A DNA stretch of 16,079 nt from Candidatus Nomurabacteria bacterium (GCA_943349725.1 CALQZP010000017.1:1-16079), one strand, 5' to 3'; shown: positions 7,162 to 13,170, counted from the stretch's first letter. Made by a program: numbers and translations. The notes: generated by a model from the letters alone, not told the origin.

Positions 7162-7701
7162 ATGTTTATGTCTATAAAAAACACTCTCCTCATCGTCGGA
7201 CTCCTCGTTGTTATCGTCGGTGGTTTTGCCATGTGGAACAAGCAAGAGGTTATTGATGATGGTTCCTTCATCTCAACCGACGGATACGAAGCCGAAGATA
7301 CCGCAGGGGATATTACCGAAACCACCCTGGCGAAAAGCGCCCAAGCGACATCTCCAAAAGCTCCCCTCATTAAGAAAGCGACACCCACAGCACCCGCAGT
7401 GGTTGCTCCTACGCGTGTTTTTGAAAATGGTCAATACGTAAGTATCGTCTCACTCACCAATTCAGGATTTTCTCCCCAGGCGATAACGATTGTCAAAGGC
7501 GAGAGTGTCCGTTTTGTGAACCGTTCAGGGAACGCGATGCGTATCATTTCGACGGTCGCTTCCGCTGAATATTCAGGTTTGAACCAGGAAAAGAGCGTCG
7601 GCCTGAATGGCATTTACGAGCTTTCCTTCCCCAAGGGAGGCACCTATGCGTTCGGCAACGGCAAAGCGTCTACCTTCGTTGGCGTCGTGAACGTACAGTA
7701 A
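7162..7701 (+). CDS. Membrane-anchored cupredoxin-fold protein lacking copper ligands
   Basis: The 179-residue product starts with a signal-anchor (about residues 5-24), followed by an acidic then Ala/Pro/Thr-rich linker (25-85) and a C-terminal cupredoxin-like domain (about 90-179). The domain has the typical NSGFSPQAITIVKGESVRFVN strands and ends with FPKGGTYAFGNGKASTFVGVVNV, which corresponds to the strand-loop-strand that in plastocyanin-like proteins carries Cys, His and Met. Here those positions are not Cys/His/Met, and the first-ligand histidine is also missing (GNAMRI). The fold is probably kept while the copper site is lost, suggesting a structural or binding role outside the cell membrane. 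The start could also be the ATG two codons later. A bidirectional terminator follows. Confidence 0.72.
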   Translation: MFMSIKNTLLIVGLLVVIVGGFAMWNKQEVIDDGSFISTDGYEAEDTAGDITETTLAKSAQATSPKAPLIKKATPTAPAVVAPTRVFENGQYVSIVSLTNSGFSPQAITIVKGESVRFVNRSGNAMRIISTVASAEYSGLNQEKSVGLNGIYELSFPKGGTYAFGNGKASTFVGVVNVQ

Positions 7702-7748
7702 AATTCTACTACAAAAAAGGGTTGCAACGCTTTCAAAGCGATACAGAA

Positions 7749-7778
7749 AAAAAGAGAGGCCCTAGGGCTTCTCTTTTT
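7749..7778. terminator. Bidirectional rho-independent terminator
   Basis: AAAAAGAGAGGCCC-TA-GGGCTTCTCTTTTT folds into a long stem with an A run on one side and a T run on the other, so it can terminate both the cupredoxin-fold gene (plus) and the gene at 7817-8554 (minus). Confidence 0.8.
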
Positions 7779-7816
7779 GTATTGCTCCACAATATATTCA
7801 GCGTGACATACCATCG

Positions 7817-8554
7817 TTATGCCCTAAGTCGAGTCCGCATATGCCGAAGGCTAACCGCTAAGTGCGCCTGAAGAAAACCTCGTACCGTTATCTCAACTCG
7901 TGCTTCACGAATCTCCCTCGCCTCAAGCCGTACGAGTTTAACTTTCCGAACACAAACTATCGTTCCTTGATGTGAGATTTGCGGGAGCGCCACAATGGAA
8001 TAGAAAAGAGTTCCATTTGCATCCGTATAGAGATGGGGTTTGATGGCATACGGAAGTTTTCTTCTCCTTTTCACCCGTGCGAGAGAGCACGCGGGATGAT
8101 GCGAGGTTCCCTGCCTCACTCCTTCGCAAAGGACCCCCCTCGATTCCGCAATCACCCGCAGATGGACCTCAGCGGGAAGATAGTTATTCTTCCGATCGTT
8201 GCATGAGAAATCGGGAGTATAGACGACCTCGTTATAAGGATCGTCAACGGTTAGAATCTGCCGGGGAGAACCGAGAATCTTCCCAAGATGTTGCCAATAG
8301 CACTGTATCGCAAGGTAGACGGCTCGGCTTCGATCGTGGGCAAGAATGCAACGCTCCACGAAAAAGTAATTCTCGCGAAAGGTGGTGTTGAACAAACGCA
8401 CATATCGTCGTCCAACCGATTTAAGTGCGGTCGTAAAGAGACTGTATTGATTCGCCTCTAACCTAAGAGTTACCGTATAGGTTCTTTTCATTTTTTTAGT
8501 TGTAGAGAGTTTGTACTTCCAAGATATTTTTACCATACGGCGGTGTTTTTTCAA
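7817..8554 (-). CDS. Unrecognised basic protein
   Basis: This is a 245-codon open frame whose product I do not recognise. It is rich in Arg, His and Tyr, with basic stretches RVKRRRK and a C-terminal RHMRTRLRA, so nucleic-acid binding is possible. There is no signal peptide or membrane segment. The N-terminal half (LRLEANQYSLFTTALKSVGR ... LFNTTFRENYFF) is superficially like the N-terminal region of IS605-type TnpB proteins, but no RuvC catalytic motifs or zinc ribbon follow, so that resemblance is not enough for a call. The start is uncertain: ATGs at 8554, 8536 and 8491 are in frame, and the last (MKRTYTVTLRLE) looks most like a natural beginning. It is framed by a terminator at its 3' end and a hairpin upstream. 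A degraded transposon gene is an alternative. Confidence 0.5.
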   Translation of the reverse strand: MKKHRRMVKISWKYKLSTTKKMKRTYTVTLRLEANQYSLFTTALKSVGRRYVRLFNTTFRENYFFVERCILAHDRSRAVYLAIQCYWQHLGKILGSPRQILTVDDPYNEVVYTPDFSCNDRKNNYLPAEVHLRVIAESRGVLCEGVRQGTSHHPACSLARVKRRRKLPYAIKPHLYTDANGTLFYSIVALPQISHQGTIVCVRKVKLVRLEAREIREARVEITVRGFLQAHLAVSLRHMRTRLRA

Positions 8555-8584
8555 AATCGGCGCGTCACTTTTGCATTACTAAAA

Positions 8585-8608
8585 AACCGTTTCCACGGGG
8601 AAACGGTT
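8585..8608 (-). terminator. Hairpin with minus-strand T run upstream of the 7817-8554 gene
   Basis: AACCGTTTCC (8585-8594) and GGAAACGGTT (8599-8608) form a 10-bp perfect stem. On the minus strand it is followed by TTTTTAG, a rho-independent terminator shape. It would block readthrough into the minus-strand gene. The rest of 8555-8806 shows no gene or other structure I can support. Confidence 0.6.
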
Positions 8609-8806
8609 GTAGCACTATCGTACCGATTAACCAAGCTTTCTGCATATACGATTGAGCATGTGACCATAATTATAAAATGGGCTGAAAGTCGCATACCGGG
8701 CGTAATGAGTGAACTCACCGCTTATGCCAGGAAGAGAATTTCTTTTCGCGTGTTTTTTCGCTACTACCGAAAGCGTGTTCCATCTGTTTGGACAAAGCGT
8801 GTTGCG

Positions 8807-8824
8807 CTTTTGCAAAGAAGCCTG
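8807..8824 (+). repeat. 18-bp direct repeat, copy 1 (zeta-toxin promoter region)
   Basis: CTTTTGCAAAGAAGCCTG is identical to 9862-9879. It includes TTGCAA (8810-8815), a possible -35 element, with TATAGG 17 bases downstream at 8833-8838. A second -10 candidate, TACAAT (8843-8848), ends 8 bases before the zeta-toxin ATG. Confidence 0.75.
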
Positions 8825-8856
8825 ATTTACCTTATAGGATTTTACAATATCTATAT

Positions 8857-9573
8857 ATGACTGACGAAGAAATTAAACAACGCGCGGAAGAATTTGCGCG
8901 GTCAAACCGAAAGCGGATAGCACAAGAACTAACCGATATTTCTACATATGTGCCTGATAAGATGCCCTTTTCTGCTTTTATGGCAGGGTCACCCGGTGCA
9001 GGAAAGACCGAGTACTCAAAAAACCTCATAGCAAATTTGGAGGGAAACACACGGCGGAAGGTTATCCGAATAGACGGAGATGAGTTGCGACAATGTATTC
9101 CGAATTATACAGGAAAGAACTCTTCCCTGTTTAATACCGCAGTCTCCCTTATTGTAGAAAGGGTTCATGATTTCGCACTTACTAACAAACAGACATTCTT
9201 GCTTGATGGAACTTTCTCAAAGTATAAAAAAGCCTCGGAAAATATTAATCGTTCGCTAGCTAAGGGAAGACCTATACTGATCTTCTATGTCTACCAACGT
9301 CCAGAGGTTGCATGGCGATTTACCCAGGCAAGAGAAACCTTGGAAGGCCGGAACATCCCGAAGAGTGCATTTATTGAACAATTCATTCAGTCCAGAGAAA
9401 CCGTTGAACGGATCCGCAAAGATTTCTTCGGAAAAGTCTTGATCTTCCTAGTAAAGAAGAACTTTGAGACAAGCGCTGTTGAGCAAGTAACAATAATTAA
9501 TGAGGACAGTAAGCAAATTGATGATTACTTAGAAAGGCGATATACTAGGGAGGAATTAGAGAAAATGCTATGA
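8857..9573 (+). CDS. Zeta-toxin-family P-loop kinase
   Basis: The 238-residue product matches the zeta toxin/UDP-N-acetylglucosamine kinase fold. Walker A is GSPGAGKT (44-51), and the catalytic-aspartate region RIDGDELR follows at 71-78. LLDGTF lies at 116-120 region, and the helical lid region VAWRFTQARETLEGRNIP (about 151-168) carries arginines expected to contact ATP phosphates. Known zeta toxins phosphorylate the 3'-hydroxyl of UDP-GlcNAc and block peptidoglycan synthesis, and some family members act on other substrates. The ATG at 8857 was chosen because TACAAT ends 8 bases upstream (leaderless type) and because the in-frame extension back to 8788 lacks family features. The stop overlaps the next gene by four bases (ATGA), so the two are translationally coupled. 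No epsilon-type antitoxin precedes it. Confidence 0.85.
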   Translation: MTDEEIKQRAEEFARSNRKRIAQELTDISTYVPDKMPFSAFMAGSPGAGKTEYSKNLIANLEGNTRRKVIRIDGDELRQCIPNYTGKNSSLFNTAVSLIVERVHDFALTNKQTFLLDGTFSKYKKASENINRSLAKGRPILIFYVYQRPEVAWRFTQARETLEGRNIPKSAFIEQFIQSRETVERIRKDFFGKVLIFLVKKNFETSAVEQVTIINEDSKQIDDYLERRYTREELEKML

Positions 9574-9764
9574 AAAACCTCATTAATTGGATATTCAAGA
9601 AAAACAGCGGAACCGTTCCGGGAAAGTATGATGGCTTTTCTGACTTTTTTCTACGTGCTTCTGAAGCAGAGAAAAAGGCAGTCTTTACCGAGGTAGCTCA
9701 CAAAGCAAACGAAGACCAGCAGAAGACCTTTCGTGAAGCAAAACTTAAAGTTGGTGCAAACTAG
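9570..9764 (+). CDS. Small protein coupled to the zeta toxin, possible antitoxin or accessory
   Basis: A 64-residue, highly charged, mostly helical-looking protein (FSDFFLRASEAEKKAVFTEV and later ANEDQQKTFREAKLK). Its ATG overlaps the zeta-toxin stop as ATGA, so it is very probably translated from the same message by re-initiation. I do not recognise a named family. Epsilon antitoxins are small three-helix proteins normally encoded upstream of zeta; this one is downstream and shows no clear epsilon motif, so calling it the antitoxin is an inference from position and size only. Bases 9765-9860 after it contain no visible gene or terminator. Confidence 0.7.
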   Translation: MKNLINWIFKKNSGTVPGKYDGFSDFFLRASEAEKKAVFTEVAHKANEDQQKTFREAKLKVGAN

Positions 9765-9861
9765 CCTATTCCCCTCGCCTACTCCTATACATTCTCGACA
9801 TTGGATATAACGCCTTGGTACTTTTGCCTATCATTACATAAGTCCAACTACAGTAGTCTAA

Positions 9862-9892
9862 CTTTTGCAAAGAAGCCTGTTTTTGCTATGAT
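9862..9892 (+). promoter_or_regulatory. tRNA-Asn promoter containing copy 2 of the 18-bp repeat
   Basis: The repeat occupies 9862-9879. Within it TTGCAA (9865-9870) is followed after 16 bases by TATGAT (9887-9892), a good promoter for the tRNA that begins at 9938. The identical sequence precedes the zeta-toxin gene. Confidence 0.7.
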
Positions 9893-9937
9893 AGGCGTTG
9901 CCTCTCTCAAGGAGGCCGTTCGTTGTGAAATGAATAT

Positions 9938-10336
9938 TCCCCGGTGGCGCAGTGGTAGCGCAGTCGCCTGTCAGTAGGCAGCTTCCCGTCCGAAAGGCGG
10001 GTCGAAAAACAAGGTGAATTGTCCCGATTCGATTTATCGAATCGAGATCCCGTGAAAGTTTTCTACGGGACTGGAAACCCTAAATGGGCAATCAGCAGCC
10101 AAGCCCCCCACCACTTTTAGAATAAAAGTGGTGGGGGGAAGGTTCAGAGACTATCCCGTTTGTATCCTTCATAGCTTTATGCGAAGTAGGAAAGGGAGTA
10201 CTCTCCGATAGTTTATCGGAGCGGAAGCGCCTTGCACCTAAGCTCAAATGAGTATGGTGATGATATAGTCCATACCTGCAGTAATGCGGGACAATATGTA
10301 AGCGATTGGTCGTAGGTTCGAATCCTACCCGGGGAG
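9938..10336 (+). tRNA. tRNA-Asn(GUU), interrupted by a group I intron
   Basis: Exon 1 (9938-9971) has acceptor strand TCCCCGG, D-stem GCGC/GCGC with an AGTGGTA loop, anticodon stem GTCGC and loop bases CTGT. Exon 2 (10299-10336) has TAA, stem GCGAT, variable loop TGGTC, T-arm GTAGG-TTCGAAT-CCTAC, acceptor strand CCGGGGA and discriminator G. Joining them gives a 72-nt cloverleaf with the canonical asparagine loop CTGTTAA, hence anticodon GUU. The CCA end is not encoded. The intron splits the anticodon between positions 35 and 36, after U and before U. Splicing after U33 instead would leave an intron not ending in G and a UGU anticodon, so asparagine is preferred. It is directly followed by a terminator and an array of tRNA-derived structured repeats. 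Confidence 0.9.
9972..10298 (+). ncRNA. Group I self-splicing intron (probably subgroup IC3) in tRNA-Asn
   Basis: The 327-nt insert follows a U and ends in G, as group I introns do. Conserved core elements are present in order: Q-like AATCAGCAGCC (10090-10100), R-like GTTCAGAGACTAT (10142-10154) and S-like GATATAGTCC (10262-10271), with GACTAT/ATAGTC forming P7. P1 can form between exon CTGU and GCAG at 9978-9981 with a U.G pair at the splice site and a 6-base loop. CCCGTC/GGCGGG makes a P2-type hairpin and a perfect 15-bp hairpin (10104-10118 with 10124-10138) sits in the P6 position. CTCCGATA/TATCGGAG is a P9-type arm. No homing endonuclease is encoded, so the intron is minimal and currently not self-mobile by that route. 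The small size and tRNA location match IC3 introns such as those in cyanobacterial tRNA-Leu. Confidence 0.92.
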
Positions 10337-10348
10337 CTTGTTAGCATA

Positions 10349-10370
10349 AATCGCCTTTTGGGGCGATTTT
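10349..10370 (+). terminator. Rho-independent terminator of tRNA-Asn
   Basis: AATCGCC (10349-10355) and GGCGATT (10362-10368) form the stem, followed by further T residues. It begins 13 bases after the tRNA 3' end. Imperfect outer pairing (CTTGT/ACAAG) extends the palindrome. Confidence 0.7.
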
Positions 10371-10380
10371 GCGTTACAAG

Positions 10381-10515
10381 ACCCCGTGCGAGTGAACTAC
10401 TTCACTCGCAAGGTAGGATTCGAAAAGGTTCTCCCATATTTTTTCGCTTTCCTAAAGCGAAAAAATGGGAAACCTGTACTGCGGCTGTAAGCCGAGAAAT
10501 TCCTACCCGGGGAGC
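10381..10515. repeat. Structured tRNA-derived element, unit A
   Basis: The unit contains a 9-bp hairpin GCGAGTGAA-CTAC-TTCACTCGC (10388-10409). GGTAGGA (10412-10418) pairs with TCCTACC (10501-10507). Between them lie a long hairpin around TTTCGCTTT/AAAGCGAAA and a small CGGCT/AGCCG hairpin. Its last 15 bases (10501-10515) are identical to the tRNA-Asn 3' end (10323-10337). Units B and C share its parts. Because the hairpins read alike on both strands, the transcribed strand is undecided. Confidence 0.75.
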
Positions 10516-10568
10516 AGAAAAAGTTTAACCGCCCATTTGGGGCGGTTTTACTTTTTCAGGCTCCCCGG
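10507..10568. terminator. Long palindrome with bidirectional terminator core between units A and B
   Basis: CCGGGGAGC, GAAAAAGT and AACCGCCC on the left pair with GGGCGGTT, ACTTTTTC and GCTCCCCGG on the right, giving about 26 paired positions around CATTT. The A and T runs flanking the GC core make it terminator-like in both directions. The outer arms are the tRNA acceptor 3' strand in opposite orientations. Confidence 0.7.
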
Positions 10569-10702
10569 AGAAACGTCCCTACGGACGTTTCGCGTAGGAT
10601 TCGAAGACCTTCTTCCATATTTTTGAGCGATTCTTATCGCGAAAAAATGGAAAAGGTGTACTGAAACTGTAAGTTTCGAAAAGCGTACTCGCGGTCCTAC
10701 CC
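10559..10702. repeat. Structured tRNA-derived element, unit B
   Basis: The layout matches unit A. A hairpin GAAACGTCC-CTAC-GGACGTTTC (10570-10591) with the same CTAC loop is followed by GTAGGATTCGAA (10594-10605), which pairs with TCCTACC near 10695-10701. An A/T-rich long hairpin ending AAAAAATGGAAAAGG lies between, then GTACTG-AAAC-TGTAA-GTTT as the small hairpin. Unit A has GTACTG and CTGTAAG at the same places. Stem sequences differ from unit A while pairing is kept, which indicates selection on structure. It begins with the inverted tRNA acceptor strand GCTCCCCGG. Confidence 0.7.
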
Positions 10703-10778
10703 ATTAGGATTCGAAAAGGTTCTCCCTGATCCCCCACCACTTTTTCAAAGTGCTGGGGGATGAGAAACCGGGGAACAA
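10703..10778. repeat. Structured tRNA-derived element, unit C (partial)
   Basis: Bases 10705-10726 repeat unit A positions 10414-10435 exactly (22 bases). The long-hairpin position is taken by a different stem, CCCCCACCAC.../...GTGCTGGGGG, closed by GGTT/AACC as in unit A. The small hairpin and the closing TCCTACC are missing, so the unit is truncated or diverged. Fourteen bases of its stem (10731-10744) are identical to the intron hairpin at 10105-10118. Confidence 0.6.
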
Positions 10779-10899
10779 TGCTGGCTGTCCTCCATTAATT
10801 TTCCGAAGATCTTTTTCCACACCCCCTCCCCAAAAGAAACGAGGGGAAACCCGCCCCCATTCCTCCCCAGACCCCTCCTGCGGGCGGGAAGAGAGCCGA

Positions 10900-10942
10900 G
10901 GCAGGGCGAAACATAAACCCCAGTAAACATGTTCGCCCTGCC
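10900..10942. repeat. GC-rich hairpin upstream of the copper operon
   Basis: GGCAGGGCGAAACAT (10900-10914) pairs with ATGTTCGCCCTGCC (10929-10942) with one bulged base. The stretch 10779-11017 otherwise contains pyrimidine/purine-rich runs and no gene I can support. It is not followed by a T run on the plus strand. Confidence 0.55.
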
Positions 10943-11017
10943 GAGTCCTTTGATTAGTATTCCGCATCTGGATTTTCTAGGAAAAAAGTTCGGATTTCCT
11001 CGTATAAGGGGAGCCAT

Positions 11018-11046
11018 TTGACAATACCCCCTAGGGGGTATATGCT
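11018..11046 (+). promoter_or_regulatory. Copper-operon promoter with CsoR-type operator in the spacer
   Basis: TTGACA (11018-11023) and TATGCT (11041-11046) are 17 bases apart. The 18-bp perfect palindrome ATACCCCCTAGGGGGTAT (11024-11041) fills the whole spacer and touches the -10. A C-tract/G-tract palindrome flanked by TA is the typical CsoR-family operator, so apo-CsoR bound here would block polymerase and copper(I) would release it. The csoR ATG lies 6 bases after the -10, a leaderless arrangement. It implies autoregulation of the four-gene operon. Confidence 0.88.
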
Positions 11047-11052
11047 TTTCCT

Positions 11053-11316
11053 ATGCAAACTAATAAGCCAAAGTTAATCAAAAGGCTCAAAATCATTGAG
11101 GGTCAGGTGCGAGGACTTCAAAAGATGATAGGTAACGATATTTACTGTATAGATATTATTACCCAAACATCTGCAATAAAGCAGGCTCTTTCTAATATAG
11201 AAGATGTACTTTTGGAAAGTCATATAGGACATTGTGTAGTTAATCAAATCAAGAATGGTAAAACGGGCAAAGCTACTGAAGAGTTATTAAAAGTTTATCG
11301 TTTGAAAAAGAAATAA
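11053..11316 (+). CDS. csoR: CsoR-family copper-sensing repressor
   Basis: The 87-residue all-helical protein matches the CsoR/RcnR (DUF156) family: LIKRLKIIEGQVRGLQKMI (8-26) as the first helix and the metal-ligand triad Cys32, His57 and Cys61. The ligand spacing of 25 and 4 residues equals that of Mycobacterium tuberculosis CsoR (Cys36, His61, Cys65), which binds copper(I). CsoR tetramers bind operator DNA and dissociate when loaded. A nickel/cobalt RcnR-type member would carry a different ligand set (an N-terminal His and a C-H-H arrangement), so copper is the likely inducer. The gene is first in the operon, one base before the next ATG, and directly behind its own operator. Confidence 0.93.
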   Translation: MQTNKPKLIKRLKIIEGQVRGLQKMIGNDIYCIDIITQTSAIKQALSNIEDVLLESHIGHCVVNQIKNGKTGKATEELLKVYRLKKK

Positions 11317-11317
11317 A

Positions 11318-12619
11318 ATGGAAACAGTCAAATACAAATGTGAACTTTGTAGTATGGATGCTACCTATACAAAGCAGGATGAGAAAGGTTCCGCTCACTA
11401 TTACTGTGACCACCACATGCCAGAAGGGGTAACAAAACTAGAGGGAACATCAAAGTCAGAAAATAAATTGAAAAAATTTTTGCCACTTATAATTATTTTT
11501 TCATCCATCTTTCTTTTTACTATCATTACGAGCATTCTTCACGGTTCTTTTAGTGCTACCTTTTCAATGAGAATGATGATGGGGTCATTCTTTGCTATCT
11601 TTGGATTGTTCAAAGTTTTCAATCTTCGTGCTTTTGCTGATGCCTATGCTGATTATGATATTTTAGCTAAACGCTCTCGTGCCTATGCTTTGATATACCC
11701 TTTCATTGAGATTTCTCTTGCTATTCTATATCTTGCGAACATAGGTGGTATTTGTAGAGATATATTTACATTGGCTTTAATGATAATAAGTTCAATCGGT
11801 GTTATTCAAAAAATACGCCTAAAAGAAGAAGTTCCATGTGCTTGTCTAGGTATGGTTTTTAAACTACCAATGACTTGGATAACCCTCATAGAAGATGTGT
11901 TTATGGCACTTGAAGCGTTCTTTATGACAGTTATGGCTCTGGGACTTCCTCTTATCTATGTCGATAATACGACTACTCTAGTGCAAACCTTGAAAATCCA
12001 CACAACGGCTGAATGGGTGCAGTATTCTACTTTAGGGCATTGGATCATTGGAGGATTTATTGCCCTTGTTTTTATAACCAGTATCATAGAACGCTTCAAA
12101 ATCCGTTGGGGTATTATATTCAGCAAATACATTTCGCCAATCGTTCTTATTTTACTTGGACTAGGTCTTTCTATTATTGATGCAATTTACCACGCTATCC
12201 ATAACCCTGATGCAGTATTTTATCTCTTAACTCATATTTCACAGTTCGGTCAGCATTTTTGGATAGGAGTTTTACTTCTCATTGCAGGAATTGCCGAGTG
12301 GGTTCGTACACATAGAAACAAGCAAAAACTTTCTTTCATAGTTCCTGTGGCTATATTTCTAGTCGGCACTATTTTCTTTTTCCATCAGCAGTTAGGAGTT
12401 GTCGCTTCCGTTCAGCAGTCAATGAACTGGCATATGTTTTCCGGTGCAATGCTCGTAATTGGTGCTACATTCAGAGTTCTTGATATTCTCTTTTTTGAAG
12501 AGAAGAAGGGTTTCTTTATACTTTGGATTGTTGCTGTTCTTATTGGGTCAGGAATGATGGCAACTTATCACGAGCCAGAAGGGTCTTATCAATTACCAGT
12601 AAATGCTATTATCCAATAA
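11318..12619 (+). CDS. MauE/DoxX-like multi-pass membrane protein with N-terminal metal-site candidate
   Basis: A 433-residue protein with three parts. Residues 1-40 form a soluble CxxC ... CxxH module (Cys8, Cys11, Cys30, His32/33) suited to zinc or copper. Residues about 52-210 contain four to five membrane helices with the MauE/DoxX-like signature FGLFKVFNLRAFADAYADYD and VPCACLG (Cys174, Cys176) followed by LPMTWITLIEDVFM. Residues about 240-420 form a second block of five to six helices with many histidines (HAIHNPDAVFYLLTHISQFG, MNWHMFSG). I do not recognise a named family for the last block. MauE-like proteins are linked to periplasmic thiol redox or metal handling. Placed directly after csoR with a one-base gap, it is probably a copper transporter or membrane metal-handling protein. 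Its AT-rich codon use matches the rest of the operon but not the flanking genes. Confidence 0.75.
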   Translation: METVKYKCELCSMDATYTKQDEKGSAHYYCDHHMPEGVTKLEGTSKSENKLKKFLPLIIIFSSIFLFTIITSILHGSFSATFSMRMMMGSFFAIFGLFKVFNLRAFADAYADYDILAKRSRAYALIYPFIEISLAILYLANIGGICRDIFTLALMIISSIGVIQKIRLKEEVPCACLGMVFKLPMTWITLIEDVFMALEAFFMTVMALGLPLIYVDNTTTLVQTLKIHTTAEWVQYSTLGHWIIGGFIALVFITSIIERFKIRWGIIFSKYISPIVLILLGLGLSIIDAIYHAIHNPDAVFYLLTHISQFGQHFWIGVLLLIAGIAEWVRTHRNKQKLSFIVPVAIFLVGTIFFFHQQLGVVASVQQSMNWHMFSGAMLVIGATFRVLDILFFEEKKGFFILWIVAVLIGSGMMATYHEPEGSYQLPVNAIIQ

Positions 12620-13170
12620 TGAAATTTATTGTATCAAGAAAACCAAAGGAATATTTAAAACAAGGTCCGACTGGCTGTGGGGCTTATTCTGTTAAGGGAA
12701 TTTTAAGTGCATACGGTAAGGATGACAAAAAACATCCTTTCGCATATTCGCCATGGAGTTTGCTACCGTTTGTCACAAGCCCCTCCCATTGGACGAATAT
12801 CCTTCATTCTTATGGTTTGGATGTAAAACACGAGTCTATGAGCGGATTTTCGGAAGAGCAAAAATTAGCAATTATAGAAGATGCTATTCAGCTAGATACA
12901 CCGATAATGTTACTTATCGGAAATGGGTATCGTGGAAACGGAATATGGAGTGCTATTCGTTGGTGGCTTATAAGCCATTGGATTACGGTGTGGGGTTTTG
13001 ATGACGAAGAAGGTGTTTTCTATATTTATGACTCTATGGTTTCCCCGAAGTATTATACTAAAAACATTCCCACCGGAAATGTGAAGCGTACTTATCGGGA
13101 CGTCCTTCGTGATTTGGGAGGCGGTCATCCATGGTGGCGGAGATTTAATTACATTAAAATTAATCAATAA
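12619..13170 (+). CDS. C39-like papain-fold cysteine peptidase
   Basis: The 183-residue product has QGPTGCGAYSVKGIL near the N-terminus, the active-site pattern of C39-like peptidases (Cys20 in GCG). SHWITVWGFDDEEGVFYIYDS follows, with His120 as the likely catalytic histidine and Asp138 as the third residue. There is no signal peptide, membrane segment or transporter fusion, so it appears cytoplasmic. The start at 12619 overlaps the preceding stop (TAATG), and the frame upstream is only a shadow. Its place in a copper operon is unusual. One could think of phytochelatin synthase, which has the same fold and acts in metal detoxification, but the flanking motifs of that enzyme are not evident. 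Family assignment is fairly secure; the substrate is unknown. Confidence 0.72.
   Translation: MKFIVSRKPKEYLKQGPTGCGAYSVKGILSAYGKDDKKHPFAYSPWSLLPFVTSPSHWTNILHSYGLDVKHESMSGFSEEQKLAIIEDAIQLDTPIMLLIGNGYRGNGIWSAIRWWLISHWITVWGFDDEEGVFYIYDSMVSPKYYTKNIPTGNVKRTYRDVLRDLGGGHPWWRRFNYIKINQ

Noticed and set aside
8543..8860. Plus-strand 105-codon frame upstream of the zeta toxin
   Set aside because: It crosses a terminator hairpin and the toxin's promoter, has no family features and ends inside the toxin start.
9938..10336. tRNA-Asp(GUC) or tRNA-Thr(UGU) reading of the interrupted tRNA
   Set aside because: GUC appears only if intron bases are read as exon. UGU requires an intron not ending in G. The asparagine reading gives a canonical loop and discriminator G.
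10381..10778. CRISPR array or integron attC array as explanation for the repeats
   Set aside because: Units differ in length and sequence, spacers are not uniform, there are no cas genes or integron integrase, and the shared parts are tRNA-derived hairpins.
10704..11017. Minus-strand open frames of 87 and 90 codons across 10704-11017
   Set aside because: They overlap each other and run through unit C and a GC-rich hairpin, and their products (RPQEGSGEEWG, FFWGGGVEK) look like translated low-complexity DNA.
12619..13170. Phytochelatin synthase as identity of the papain-fold protein
   Set aside because: The metal-operon context is tempting, but the active-site surroundings (QGPTGCGAYS, SHWITVWGF) fit C39-like peptidases and the protein lacks other synthase features.
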